Assembly: GCF_023518235.1 (NCBI RefSeq)
Contig: NZ_CP090423.1
Span: 620,001 to 684,000, forward strand
From: Stenotrophomonas maltophilia
Lineage (GTDB): Bacteria; Pseudomonadota; Gammaproteobacteria; Xanthomonadales; Xanthomonadaceae
Direction of reading: 5' to 3'
Length of the DNA: 64,000 bases
This document shows, one piece after another, positions 9,712-18,466 of the stretch; position 1 is the first letter of the stretch, and the number at the start of each line of letters is the position of its first letter. Under the pieces are notes generated by a model that saw nothing but the letters and a program-made list of their open reading frames with translations, ran no database searches and was not told the origin of the DNA. The translations under genes and the position numbers were made by a program.

Positions 9712-11351
9712 ACGCAAGCGCGTCGCAACCTCCCGCACAGGCCGCAGGTGCCTGGTCCCCTTTGAAGATCCGGATGTTCCGCTCGATCTGGCTGGCGATC
9801 CTGGCCAGCAACATCGGCACCTGGGTCAACGACGTCGCCGCCGCCTGGGTGATGGCCGAACGCACCGGTTCACCGTTGATGGTGGCGCTGGTGCAGTCGG
9901 CCACCACGGTACCGATCGTGCTGCTGGCGCTGGCGGCCGGCACGCTGGCCGACATCGTCGATCGCCGCAGGTACCTGTTGGCAACCCAGGGCTGGATGCT
10001 GCTGGTGGCGGCGGTGATGGCCAGTTTGACCGCGATGGATCTGCTGACCCCGCAACTGCTGGTGCTGCTGACCTTCTGCATGGGCTGCGGCGCGGCGATG
10101 GCGATGCCGGCGCAGGCGGCGATCGTATCCGAGCTGGTGCCGCAGCCGATGCTGGCCTCGGCAGTGGCATTGAACTCGATCGGCATCAACATCGCGCGCT
10201 CGATCGGCCCGGCCATCGGTGGCGTGATCGTCGCCCAGCTCGGTGCGGTGTGGGCGTTCGGATTCAACGCGATCACCTTCGCCGCGATGCTGTTCGTGGT
10301 GTGGGGCTGGAAGCGCGATCCGAAACAGTCGAGCCTGCCGCCGGAAGGCTTTGGCGCCGGCCTCAAGGCGGGCCTGCGTTACGCCAGCCGCGCCGGGCGG
10401 CTGCAGGCGGTGCTGATCAAGTCGGTCGGGTTCTTCTTCTTCGCTGCGGCGATGAACGCGTTGCTGCCTGTGGTGGTGCGTGGGCAGATGCACGGCGGGG
10501 CGGGGCAGTACGGCATGCTGCTGGGCTGCATCGGGATCGGCGCGGTGGGAGGTGCGCTGCTGCTGCCGAAGCTGCGCGCGCGGCTGGACCGTGACCTGCT
10601 GGTGCTGCTGGCCACGCTTTCGCTGGCGTTGAGCCTGGTCGGTCTGGCGCTGACCCGTAGCTGGTATGTGCTGCCGCTGGTGATGCTGGTCAACGGGTTT
10701 GCCTGGATCACCGTGTTGTCGTCATTGCAGATTGCGGCGCAGACCGCGGTGCCGGCCTGGGTGCGCGCACGTGCGTTGGCGCTGTACATCGTGGTGTTCT
10801 CCGCAGGCATGGCCGCCGGTGGCCTGAGCTGGGGTGCGCTGGCGCAGCGCACCTCGCCGGAACTGGCCTTGCTGGTGGCGGCGGCCGGAGCGGTGGTCGG
10901 CGGGATGCTGGTGTGGCGCGTACGCATTGCCGGTACCGAGGATCTGAACCTGCGCCCGGCCGGGCATTGGCCGGCGCCGGAGCTGTCGGTGCCGGTGTCG
11001 AATGATCGTGGCCCGGTGCTGGTGACCATCGAGTACCGCATCGAGGAGGGGGATCGCGCTGCATTCCAGGCGCAGATGCGTGCGCTGGGAACCATTCGCC
11101 GCCGTGACGGCGCGGTGGTCTGGGGCGTGGTCGAGGATGTAGCCAGCCCCGGCATTCACCTGGAGTATTTCGTGACCCCGTCATGGCTGGAGCATCTGCG
11201 CCAGCACGAACGCATCACCGCCGATGACAAAGCGATCCAGGAAGTGCTGCGCGCGCTGCATCGCGGTGAACGGGCACCGGTGGTGCGCCATTTCGTCGGC
11301 GGACACGACCCGCTGCCCGCAGCCGTACCTCACCACCACAACGACATCTGA
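9705..11351 (+). CDS. MFS exporter with C-terminal soluble domain
   Basis: A 548-residue protein. Residues about 20-430 form a twelve-helix major facilitator unit of the EntS-like MFS_3 group (RMFRSIWLAILASNIGTWV at the start). A soluble domain of about 100 residues follows (VLVTIEYRIEEGDRAAFQAQ to VVRHFVGGHDP). It has the look of a ferredoxin-like or monooxygenase-type alpha/beta barrel, a fusion known in this group. ATG at 9705 is preferred over 9699 because GGAG at 9694-9697 is correctly spaced only for the former. It overlaps the barrel gene stop (9709-9711) and closes the coupled operon. It ends PHHHNDI, and the codons for this tail are copied in the downstream tandem repeat. Confidence 0.88.
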   Translation: MVNASASQPPAQAAGAWSPLKIRMFRSIWLAILASNIGTWVNDVAAAWVMAERTGSPLMVALVQSATTVPIVLLALAAGTLADIVDRRRYLLATQGWMLLVAAVMASLTAMDLLTPQLLVLLTFCMGCGAAMAMPAQAAIVSELVPQPMLASAVALNSIGINIARSIGPAIGGVIVAQLGAVWAFGFNAITFAAMLFVVWGWKRDPKQSSLPPEGFGAGLKAGLRYASRAGRLQAVLIKSVGFFFFAAAMNALLPVVVRGQMHGGAGQYGMLLGCIGIGAVGGALLLPKLRARLDRDLLVLLATLSLALSLVGLALTRSWYVLPLVMLVNGFAWITVLSSLQIAAQTAVPAWVRARALALYIVVFSAGMAAGGLSWGALAQRTSPELALLVAAAGAVVGGMLVWRVRIAGTEDLNLRPAGHWPAPELSVPVSNDRGPVLVTIEYRIEEGDRAAFQAQMRALGTIRRRDGAVVWGVVEDVASPGIHLEYFVTPSWLEHLRQHERITADDKAIQEVLRALHRGERAPVVRHFVGGHDPLPAAVPHHHNDI

Positions 11352-11680
11352 GCAGCCCCTGGTAGAGCCGGCCGCTGGCCGGCTGTGCAGAGTGCGATGG
11401 ATTGATCGGTAGTGCCGGCCAGCGGCCGGCACTACCGAAGAGGCGGCGGCACCACAACGACATCTGAGCGGCCCCGGGTAGAGCCGGCCGCTGGCCGGCT
11501 GTGCAGATTGCGATGGATTGATCGGGTTGCCGGCCAGCGGCCGGCACTACCGAAGGGGCGGCGGCACCACAACGACATCTGAGCGGCCCCGGGTAGAGCC
11601 GGCCGCTGGCCGGCTGTGCAGATTGCGATGGATTGATCGGGTTGCCGGCCAGCGGCCGGCACTACCGATGGGGCGGCGGC
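11334..11680. repeat. Three tandem copies of a 115-116 bp unit carrying SMAG palindromes
   Basis: Units start at 11334, 11450 and 11565, each with CACCACAACGACATCTGAGC. Each unit holds a GTAGAGCCGGCCGCTGGCCGGC palindrome arm, the spacer TGTGCAGATTGCGATGGATT and an inverted arm GCCGGCCAGCGGCCGGCACTAC. The first unit begins inside the last codons of the MFS gene, so its tail and stop are reproduced in copies two and three. Copies two and three are nearly identical and copy one is slightly diverged. This accounts for the 353-base stretch with no gene. Confidence 0.9.
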
Positions 11681-11698
11681 GCGGTGAGGCGCCGCCGC
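11673..11698. terminator. GC-rich perfect hairpin between convergent genes
   Basis: GCGGCGGCGC at 11673-11682 pairs perfectly with GCGCCGCCGC at 11689-11698 around a six-base loop. It stands just beyond the stop of the minus-strand hydrolase (11705) and at the end of the tandem repeats. No U tract is present. Confidence 0.5.
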
Positions 11699-11704
11699 GG
11701 TACA

Positions 11705-12529
11705 TCAACTGCGTGCGAACGCCAGCAGGTCGGCGTTGAACTGGTCGGCGTGGGTCACGGTCAGGCCGTGCGGGGCGCCGGCGTAGACCTTCAGTTCGGC
11801 ATTGGCGATGATCTGCGAGGACAGCTTGGCCGAGGCATCGAACGGCACGATCTGGTCATCGTCGCCGTGTACCACCAGCGCCGGCACGTCGATCTTCTTC
11901 AGATCATCGGTGTAGTCCACTTCCGAAAACTCGTGCACGCAGTCGTACTGACCCTTGACGCCGCCCAGCATGCCCTGCAGCCAGAACGCATCGCGCATGC
12001 CCTGGGTGACGCTGTTGCCATCGCGGTTGGCACCAAAGAACGGCGTGGTCAGGTCCTTGAAGAACTGCGAGCGATCGCCGCCGGTGCCCTTGCGGATGCC
12101 GTCGAACACTTCCAGGGGGGGGCCCGCCGGATTGCCGGCAGTCTTGAGCATCAGCGGCGGTACGGCGCCGACAAGCACCACCTTGGCCACGCGCTTGCTG
12201 CCATGGCGGCCGATGTAGTGCGCCACTTCACCGCCACCGGTGGAATGGCCGACCAGGATGGCGTCTTTCAGGTCCAGTGCTTCGATCACCGCGGCCAGGT
12301 CGTCGGCGTAGGTGTCCATGTTGTTGCCGTCCCAGGTCTGGCTGGAGCGGCCGTGGCTGCGGCGGTCGTGGGCGATCACGCGGTAACCGTTCTGGCCCAT
12401 GAACAGCATCTGCGGGTCCCAGGCATCGGCGGACAGCGGCCAGCCATGGGCGAACACGATCGGCTGGCCGGTTCCCCAGTCCTTGTAGAAGATACGAGCG
12501 CCATCGGCGACGGTGACGTAATTGCTCAT
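11705..12529 (-). CDS. Alpha/beta hydrolase, non-heme chloroperoxidase type
   Basis: A 274-residue cofactor-free haloperoxidase/esterase-like hydrolase. It starts [20 protein letters not shown], the usual family opening. The oxyanion segment is FAHGWPLS, the nucleophile elbow GHSTGGGE holds the catalytic Ser, the Asp lies in [11 protein letters not shown] and the His in [10 protein letters not shown]. Homologues run perhydrolysis with a carboxylic acid and peroxide and also act as esterases; the natural substrate is unknown. AGGAACCTGCA just before ATG supports the start at 12529. It is a single gene, convergent with the MFS operon. Confidence 0.93.
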   Translation of the reverse strand: MSNYVTVADGARIFYKDWGTGQPIVFAHGWPLSADAWDPQMLFMGQNGYRVIAHDRRSHGRSSQTWDGNNMDTYADDLAAVIEALDLKDAILVGHSTGGGEVAHYIGRHGSKRVAKVVLVGAVPPLMLKTAGNPAGPPLEVFDGIRKGTGGDRSQFFKDLTTPFFGANRDGNSVTQGMRDAFWLQGMLGGVKGQYDCVHEFSEVDYTDDLKKIDVPALVVHGDDDQIVPFDASAKLSSQIIANAELKVYAGAPHGLTVTHADQFNADLLAFARS

Positions 12530-12714
12530 TGCAGGTTCCTTGGCGGAAGGGAGGAGGGCGCCGGGCGGAGTGCCGGGCCCTGGGCAGTACAGCGCAGCAC
12601 CGCGCGGGTGGCTTGCACCGGTGTGCCGGATTGCTGCCGGCATGACGCCTCTCGCTCTGGCGCACGGGCGACCCGGCACCGACGATGGCGGCCGGGTCAT
12701 CGGGTGTGGATCGG

Positions 12715-13101
12715 ATGCTGAAAACGTGCGCATGGCTGCTGCCGGGTCTGTTGCTGGTCGCGAACGTGCAGGCGCAGACCAACGTCTACAAGTGCGTGGA
12801 CGGACCGCATCCGGTCTACCAGCAGACGCCTTGCCAGGGCCGGGCCGAGTGGCGTTGGGAGGTTGCTGCCGAACCCGGGCCATCGTCGGCTGCGGCGGTG
12901 ACGGAGCGCAGGGAGAGCCGGCCGAAACCGGCTGCGATGCCGCCACGGCGTGCACAGGCGGCGCTGATCGCGATCAGTGCCGATCCCGGCGGCTGTGATC
13001 GCGCTCGCCGGCAACGGCAGGCGGCGCTGGCCAGGCGCGTCCGGTTGGATCTGGTGCAACGTCGCCAGCTGGATGATGCGGTATACGACGCCTGCCGCTG
13101 A
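12715..13101 (+). CDS. DUF4124-type periplasmic protein
   Basis: A 128-residue secreted protein: signal peptide [21 protein letters not shown], then a short DUF4124-like module [20 protein letters not shown] with two cysteines that could form a disulfide. The C-terminal half is basic and rich in Arg, Ala and Gln ([19 protein letters not shown]) with two further cysteines. The function of the family is unknown. ATG at 12715 is selected because it directly precedes the signal peptide. It ends before a strong shared hairpin. Confidence 0.78.
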   Translation: MLKTCAWLLPGLLLVANVQAQTNVYKCVDGPHPVYQQTPCQGRAEWRWEVAAEPGPSSAAAVTERRESRPKPAAMPPRRAQAALIAISADPGGCDRARRQRQAALARRVRLDLVQRRQLDDAVYDACR

Positions 13102-13127
13102 CCGGAACCGATCGGAGGCCAGAAACG

Positions 13128-13153
13128 ACAACGGCGCCCTGGGGCGCCGTTGT
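13128..13153. terminator. Bidirectional terminator hairpin
   Basis: ACAACGGCGCC (13128-13138) and GGCGCCGTTGT (13143-13153) form an 11-bp perfect stem with a four-base loop CTGG. It lies between two convergent genes ending at 13101 (plus) and 13176 (minus). Confidence 0.75.
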
Positions 13154-13175
13154 GCGAGGGGGTGAAGACCGGCGC

Positions 13176-13892
13176 TCAGCGACCGTCGCTGGCCGCAGCC
13201 GGTGCCGGTGAGGGCACGCTCTCCGGCTTGGGCAGGCTCAACTCCGGGTTGCCCTGTTCGGCCTGCAGGATCTGGATGCGGCGCTGCAGGGCGTCCAGCT
13301 GGCTGTTGGTGCTCTGCACGTCGGTGCTGAGGCTGACCGCCTGCTGCTGGGCCTGCTGCAGCGCGGCGCTGACCTGTGCCGACTGCGCCTGCTGCTGTTC
13401 CATTTCCTGCTGCAGGGTGCGCAGGCGTGCCTCGTTGTAGGCCACCAGACGCTCGGTGTAGCGCTTGCCTGCTTCAAGGCGGGTAGTGTCGATATAGACC
13501 TGCGCCAGCTGCTCGGACTGCTGCGCGAACGTGCGGTAGACGCGCTCGGCATTGTCCACGGCGTCGGTCTTGATCACGCGCCAGAAGTTCTTTTCCTGGA
13601 ACAGCGCGACGTAGTAGGTCAGTGTGCTGGCGTTGAACAGCAGGCTGGCGCCGTAGTTGCCGTTGTAGGTGGTGCGCAGCTCGGTCAGCTGGCGCGCATC
13701 CATCAACTGCTTGAGCTCATCCACGGTGTTGCGCACGACCGGTGCAGTGCGGGCCGCCGGTTCTTCCGTCGCAGCGGCGCGGTCGCCACGGGCCGCCATG
13801 GCCGCCGGTGCCACCAGCATCATGGCCACGGCCAGCACTGCCGCGCTGCGCGCGTGCCGGGCGAAGACCGGGCCCCCTGAAGTTTCTCGCAT
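13176..13892 (-). CDS. DUF2968 family protein
   Basis: A 238-residue protein with an N-terminal signal segment (ARSAAVLAVAMMLVAPAAMAA) and a DUF2968 body. The conserved portion reads VDELKQLMDARQLTELRTTYN, NYGASLLFNASTLTYYVALF and KNFWRVIKT. A long coiled coil rich in Gln follows (roughly residues 130-215), then a Pro-rich tail. It is probably periplasmic or envelope-attached. The start MRETSGG at 13892 is preferred because upstream codons are not signal-like. It follows the Tad operon on the same strand but is separated by a hairpin, so it need not belong to it. Confidence 0.85.
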   Translation of the reverse strand: MRETSGGPVFARHARSAAVLAVAMMLVAPAAMAARGDRAAATEEPAARTAPVVRNTVDELKQLMDARQLTELRTTYNGNYGASLLFNASTLTYYVALFQEKNFWRVIKTDAVDNAERVYRTFAQQSEQLAQVYIDTTRLEAGKRYTERLVAYNEARLRTLQQEMEQQQAQSAQVSAALQQAQQQAVSLSTDVQSTNSQLDALQRRIQILQAEQGNPELSLPKPESVPSPAPAAASDGR

Positions 13893-13962
13893 GTCTAGAC
13901 CATCCACGGGTGAAGTGTGGGTTGAGATGAAGGTGGTTCCCCGCCGGGAGTCTAGCATGGGT

Positions 13963-13986
13963 ACGGGCGCCGCCAAGGGCGCCCGT
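13963..13986 (-). terminator. Hairpin after the Tad operon
   Basis: ACGGGCGCC (13963-13971) and GGCGCCCGT (13978-13986) form a perfect nine-base stem with a six-base loop, seven bases beyond the tadG stop at 13993. It probably ends the Tad transcript. No run of U follows. Confidence 0.6.
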
Positions 13987-13992
13987 CACGGC

Positions 13993-16146
13993 TCAATACA
14001 CCAGTTGCGCGGCGCTGCACTGGATCGATTGCACGTTGACGTCGGTGCGGCCCAGCTCCAGCCCCAGCACATTGGCCAGCAGGTTGGTCAGCAGCGTGCC
14101 GATGCTGTTGAGGACCGGCTTGAGTGCGGCCAGGACCGGCTTGAGCAGTGTGCACAGCAGGCCGCTGCAGCTGACGGTGCCGTCGGGATTGGAGACGCCG
14201 CTGCCGCCGGTGCCGTCGAGGAAGCCGGCCGGCGCGGTCTGGATGTAGGAGGCCAGGTTGTTGCGCACGCAGCCGTTGTAGTCGATCAGGTTGCCGAGCA
14301 GGCTGTCGCAGCGGTTGATCAGCAGGCCACCCACCAGGGAACCGAGGAGGCCGTCGAGGACGCCCAGCCCCTGGCCGGTCACCGTCACTTTGAACGCATC
14401 CCAGACCGGGCCGTCCTTGTGACAGGTGGCCAGGTTCAGCAGTCCGCACGCATAGGGCAGCCCACCGGGCACGTTCCAGCTGTTGAGCGGCGCCAGTTGC
14501 CGGCTGGGGTCTCCGTCGCGCAGCAGGGGAATCAGCTTGTCCACGTCGTAGCGGGTGTTGGGGGGGAAGGTGGCCTGCAGATAGCGATCCGCGAGCGCCT
14601 TGGCGGTGTCGTTGGCACTCATGCCCTGCTTGGGTGAACTGAGCATGCCCGACAGCACGCGCAGCAGTTCATTGACCAGGTCGGAGACCGCGTTGCCCAG
14701 GGCCAATGGATTGATCTGGGTCGAGCCGGTCTCGCCGGCGGCCAGGGTCAGGCTCTGCGAGCTGGTCAGCGCCGGCAGGGTGATCTTGTCGGTGATCAAC
14801 GGCTGGCCGAGCAGTTTCAGCAGCTGCTCGTTCTGCAGCGTGGCGTCGCAGACATTGCTCTTGGAGAAGCGCTGCGCGGGCGCAACATTGCCCACGCAGG
14901 CGCGCAGCACCGAAGAGTCCACCTGGATGGTTGCCTTCGGCGGACTGGCGCCGCACTGGATGCCGGTCAGCGTGCCCATCGCGTTGGCGACGTCCACGTG
15001 CAATGGCAGGTGCAGCCGCGTGCCCAGCAGATTCAGCAGCGGGCCGAGCGCGAACAGGTTGTTGCTGTCCACATCCACCATCAGCCGCACCTGGGCGTTG
15101 TAGGCGCGGGTGCCGACGCCGCCCATCGCGATCGACGGGGGTTCGACCACGCCTGCCTGCACGTTGATGCCGAGCAGGTTCAGGCCCTGCACGGTGACGG
15201 CGTTGCCGGCGTTGGCGATGGAGATGGCGGTGGTGACCAGATTGAGAACGTTGATCTGTGATTCCAGCGCGCTGCCGACCGTACCGTCGGGCGAGACGAC
15301 CTCGGCGAACAGACCGCCGCCGCCGGATTGGCTGCCGAGCACGATGTTGAGCTTGTTGATGTCCAGCTGGGTGGCGACCAGATCCGACAGTGCCCGCAGC
15401 TGCAGGCCGACCGTGGTATCGCGGCCGACCACGGTGGCGGTGGCGTCGACCAGCTGCGCCAGCGAGATCTTGTTCACCGACAGCAGTCGATTGAAGTCGG
15501 CCACGCTGAGGTTGGCGGTGACCGGGATGTTCAATGCCTTCAACAGACCCGACGGGGTGACGTTGGCCTGGGCCAGGCCGTCGTAGGACAGCACAGTGGC
15601 GTTGGTCACATCCAGGCCGACCATGCGCAGGGTGGACAGCAGCAACGAGTCGCCCTTGGTACGCAGCAGCTGCGAGCCGACCGCGAACACCGCGGTGGGT
15701 TCGGAGCGGCGGGCCACCGCCTCCACGCTGACCGTGGGCAGGCTCGTGTTCTGGCCGAAGAACGGCAGCACGCTGCGCTCGGCGACAACCTGCACTGCAT
15801 TGCGCGGGTTGCTGGCGTCCACGGTGGCGGCAAAACGATTGCCGGTGCCGCGGCTGGCGCTCCAGTTGCCGCAGCGGATCTGCAGCGAGCCTGCGAAGCC
15901 GTTCTGGGTTACCGCGCTCTGCCGTGCGGCGCTGTTGTCGCTGTTGTCCGCGCTGCACAGTTCCAGGCGTTGCGCGCCGGCCAGCGCGGCCAGGTCGGCC
16001 ACCTTCTGTGCATCACGTTTGGCCCAGAAGAGGTAGCCGATCTCGATCAGGCCGAGCATCGCCAGCATCGCCAGCATGACCAGCATCATGGTGATCGACA
16101 TGCCGCCGCGTGGGCGGTTGAAGCTGAACTGGCGTGGGCGTCTCAT
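13993..16146 (-). CDS. tadG: TadG-like pilus assembly protein
   Basis: A 717-residue protein with an N-terminal pseudopilin-like segment: RPRGGMSITMMLVMLAML, the rest of the membrane helix, then YLFWAKRDAQKVADLAALAGAQ, the standard TadG/TadE-like opening. The rest is a large periplasmic region with Ser/Thr/Asn-rich and Leu-rich stretches and scattered Cys pairs. TadG proteins anchor in the inner membrane and contribute to Flp pilus assembly, but their exact role is unsettled. It is the last gene of the Tad operon, eight bases after the DUF3613 gene. Confidence 0.86.
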   Translation of the reverse strand: MRRPRQFSFNRPRGGMSITMMLVMLAMLAMLGLIEIGYLFWAKRDAQKVADLAALAGAQRLELCSADNSDNSAARQSAVTQNGFAGSLQIRCGNWSASRGTGNRFAATVDASNPRNAVQVVAERSVLPFFGQNTSLPTVSVEAVARRSEPTAVFAVGSQLLRTKGDSLLLSTLRMVGLDVTNATVLSYDGLAQANVTPSGLLKALNIPVTANLSVADFNRLLSVNKISLAQLVDATATVVGRDTTVGLQLRALSDLVATQLDINKLNIVLGSQSGGGGLFAEVVSPDGTVGSALESQINVLNLVTTAISIANAGNAVTVQGLNLLGINVQAGVVEPPSIAMGGVGTRAYNAQVRLMVDVDSNNLFALGPLLNLLGTRLHLPLHVDVANAMGTLTGIQCGASPPKATIQVDSSVLRACVGNVAPAQRFSKSNVCDATLQNEQLLKLLGQPLITDKITLPALTSSQSLTLAAGETGSTQINPLALGNAVSDLVNELLRVLSGMLSSPKQGMSANDTAKALADRYLQATFPPNTRYDVDKLIPLLRDGDPSRQLAPLNSWNVPGGLPYACGLLNLATCHKDGPVWDAFKVTVTGQGLGVLDGLLGSLVGGLLINRCDSLLGNLIDYNGCVRNNLASYIQTAPAGFLDGTGGSGVSNPDGTVSCSGLLCTLLKPVLAALKPVLNSIGTLLTNLLANVLGLELGRTDVNVQSIQCSAAQLVY

Positions 16147-16154
16147 GGCCTACC

Positions 16155-16613
16155 TCAGCGTCCGGATGAGGATGCGTCCTTGGACCTGGCGACATCGGTT
16201 TCGAAGAAGTCGGGAATCTCGTGTTCGAAGCTCTTCAGATAACGGGCGTAGCTCAGCGTGGCCTGGTCGCCGAGGATCGGCAGCCGCTGCCCGGCGCGCT
16301 GCCCGGACGCCTGCAGGCGGAACAGGTTGCGCGTGGTGTCGCCGTCGCGCAGCGGTTCGCGGCGAGGCGTGGGCAGGGGGCTGCCTGCGGCCTCGGCCGG
16401 CGGCGCCGACGCAATGGCCGGCGGCGGCGCGCCCGGTGTGGTCAGATCCACCGTTGCCACTGTATCGGCCTGCATCGGCTGCGGAGTCGGTGCCGGAGCC
16501 GGGCCACCCAGCATCTGCCCGGTCAGCGGCGGCTGCTGGGCATGCACGACGCTGGTGACCAGCGCACACGCCAGCGCAGGCAGCAGGCGTCGAATCAGAG
16601 GCGTCGCGGTCAT
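16155..16613 (-). CDS. DUF3613 protein of the Tad locus
   Basis: A 152-residue exported protein: signal peptide up to about VVHAQ, a Pro/Ala-rich linker, then the conserved DUF3613 stretch GDTTRNLFRLQASGQRAG followed by LPILGDQATLSYARYLKSF. This small family occurs next to tadD/tadG in Tad gene clusters of Xanthomonads and relatives; no biochemical role is known. The start overlaps the tadD stop by four bases. Confidence 0.8.
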   Translation of the reverse strand: MTATPLIRRLLPALACALVTSVVHAQQPPLTGQMLGGPAPAPTPQPMQADTVATVDLTTPGAPPPAIASAPPAEAAGSPLPTPRREPLRDGDTTRNLFRLQASGQRAGQRLPILGDQATLSYARYLKSFEHEIPDFFETDVARSKDASSSGR

Positions 16614-17503
16614 GGCGTATTCCCGGTTGTGGGGGTGGCGGTGCTGAATCGCTCCAGCATCGAGGGGGGCAGGCGCTGCGGATCGCGCGTGTCGCGCTGC
16701 TCACGGCGCGGTTCGGAGGCGACCCGGTTGCTGCTGCCGGCTCGCTCGGATACGGCAGCGGGGACGGCGACGGCGCGCGCGGGGGCCGTTGTCTCTGCCG
16801 CCACAGATGCGCTTCGCTGTTGCAGGCGCAGGCGGATCTGCTGGGCCTGCTGCTGGATGCTGCGGCGGGTGTCCTCGTTGAGGTTGCCCTGCGCAACCAG
16901 TCGCTCGGCGGTGGCGCTGTCGCCGCGCAGTACTGCCCAGAGCGCCAGGTTGGCGGTGGCCTTGGCGTTGCCGGGCGACAGTTCCAGCGCCTTGGCCAAC
17001 GGCTCGCGGGCCTGCTCGAACCGGCCCGCACGCAGGCGGGCGTAGCCGAGATCGCCGAGATAGTCGGTATTCAACGGTTGCAGCTGGGTGGCGCGTTCGA
17101 GCGCCTGTTCGCTGCCGGTGTCATCGTCGCGACGGGCGGCGATCAGGCCCAACCCGTGCGCGGCGGCCGCCGCCTGCGGACCGCTGGACAGTTCGCGATA
17201 CAGGGCGATGGCAGCGTCAGCCTGGCCGGTCTCGCGCAGTGCGTCGGCCTGCAGCAGGCGCAGCGCCGGGGGGTCTCCATAGCGTTGGCGGAACGCATCG
17301 ACGTGGGCCAGCGAGGCATACCAGGCGCCCTGCAGCTGCATGCGCCCGATCAGCTCCAGGTAGGCGTTGCGGCTGTCCTGCGGGGCGGGTTCGGGAGCGG
17401 CCAGGGTGGGCGTACGCAGGTACTTGGGCGTGGTCGAGGCGCAGCCGCTGGCCAAGGTGGCCAGGCTGAAGGCAAGCAGGCAGGTGGTGCGCAGGGCAGG
17501 CAT
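16610..17503 (-). CDS. tadD: TadD-like TPR lipoprotein
   Basis: A 297-residue protein with a lipobox LASGC following a short hydrophobic signal, then tetratricopeptide repeats across the middle (for example LQPLNTDYLGDLGYARLRAG and LELSPGNAKATANLALWAVL). The C-terminus is low-complexity. TadD lipoproteins are pilotin-like factors for the Tad secretin. Its ATG overlaps the tadC stop by one base and its stop overlaps the DUF3613 start. Confidence 0.87.
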   Translation of the reverse strand: MPALRTTCLLAFSLATLASGCASTTPKYLRTPTLAAPEPAPQDSRNAYLELIGRMQLQGAWYASLAHVDAFRQRYGDPPALRLLQADALRETGQADAAIALYRELSSGPQAAAAAHGLGLIAARRDDDTGSEQALERATQLQPLNTDYLGDLGYARLRAGRFEQAREPLAKALELSPGNAKATANLALWAVLRGDSATAERLVAQGNLNEDTRRSIQQQAQQIRLRLQQRSASVAAETTAPARAVAVPAAVSERAGSSNRVASEPRREQRDTRDPQRLPPSMLERFSTATPTTGNTP

Positions 17504-18438
17504 CAGGCAGATCCCATCTTGGACATGGTGGTGGCCAGCGCAACCAGCGCCGGACCGGCGAGCACCAGCATCAGGGCTGGCAACAGGGTCAGCATCATCA
17601 CCACGGTCATCTTCACCGACAGCTTGCCGACCTTCTCCTTCAAGGTGTTCCGGCGCTGCTCGCGCAGGCGGAGACTGAACTGCCGCAGCGGCTCCTGCAC
17701 CGCGCCGCCGTGCGCGTGCACCTGCAGGATCAGCTGCATCAGGCTGGCCAGGTCGTCATCACCGTAGACTTCGCTCAGCCGCCGCAGCGACTGCGCGCGG
17801 GTGCGCCCGTGGGTGTAGGCCACATTGGCGTCCTGCAGTTCACCGCCCAGCACCGGCAGTGCATCGCGCAGCTTGTCGCCCAGCGTCTGCAGGCTTTGGT
17901 CCATGCTGAATCCCACACCCTGCAGCAGGCGCAGCAGATCGATCAGCAGCGGCAGTTCGTTGTCGACCGCGCGCCGGCGCCGCTTGACCCAGGAAGACAG
18001 CACGAGCTTGGGCAGCAGCAGGCCGGCGGCAAGTGCGCCGATCACCACCATGACCTTGCCCAGGCCCTGCGCATCGCTGAACGCCAGCGCCAGTGCCAAT
18101 ACCAGCAGCGCCAGCAGCAGGCGCAGGCCCAGGTAGATGGCCGTGCCGCGGCGGGTGTTCCAGCCGGCCAGGTCCAGCAGCAGGCGGTCCTCGTTGGCCA
18201 GCAGCGCGGCCTCCAGGCGGCCGCCACTGAGCGCACGGCCGAAACGTTCCAGCCAGCCCAGCGAATCGCGCCGCGTGGCCTCGGCCTCGCGGGTTTCGTC
18301 GCGCGGTTGCAGTGCGGTCTTCAGGGTGGAAGACGTGCGTTGTTCGCGGTCGCTGCGGATCCAGCCGGCGATGCCGAGCAGGGCCACGCCGGCGGCAAGC
18401 ACCAGCAGCGAGAGCATGAACCAGACGCTGGCACTCAT
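17503..18438 (-). CDS. tadC: Tad platform protein TadC
   Basis: A 311-residue type II secretion F-domain protein. A membrane helix at the N-terminus, a pair of central helices (TAIYLGLRLLLALLVLALAL, then VMVVIGALAAGLLLPKLV) and a C-terminal pair enclose the cytoplasmic F domain with LLIDLLRLLQGVGFSMDQSL. TadB and TadC form the inner-membrane platform that the TadA ATPase drives during pilus extrusion. It is located 28 bases after tadB. Confidence 0.92.
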   Translation of the reverse strand: MSASVWFMLSLLVLAAGVALLGIAGWIRSDREQRTSSTLKTALQPRDETREAEATRRDSLGWLERFGRALSGGRLEAALLANEDRLLLDLAGWNTRRGTAIYLGLRLLLALLVLALALAFSDAQGLGKVMVVIGALAAGLLLPKLVLSSWVKRRRRAVDNELPLLIDLLRLLQGVGFSMDQSLQTLGDKLRDALPVLGGELQDANVAYTHGRTRAQSLRRLSEVYGDDDLASLMQLILQVHAHGGAVQEPLRQFSLRLREQRRNTLKEKVGKLSVKMTVVMMLTLLPALMLVLAGPALVALATTMSKMGSA

Positions 18439-18466
18439 CGGGCACCCTCCGGGCGGCAGCGGGCAG

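Noticed and set aside
11352..11704. Small ORFs inside the 115-bp repeats as genes
   Set aside because: They are different frames of the same palindromic unit and repeat identically; no ribosome sites or homology.
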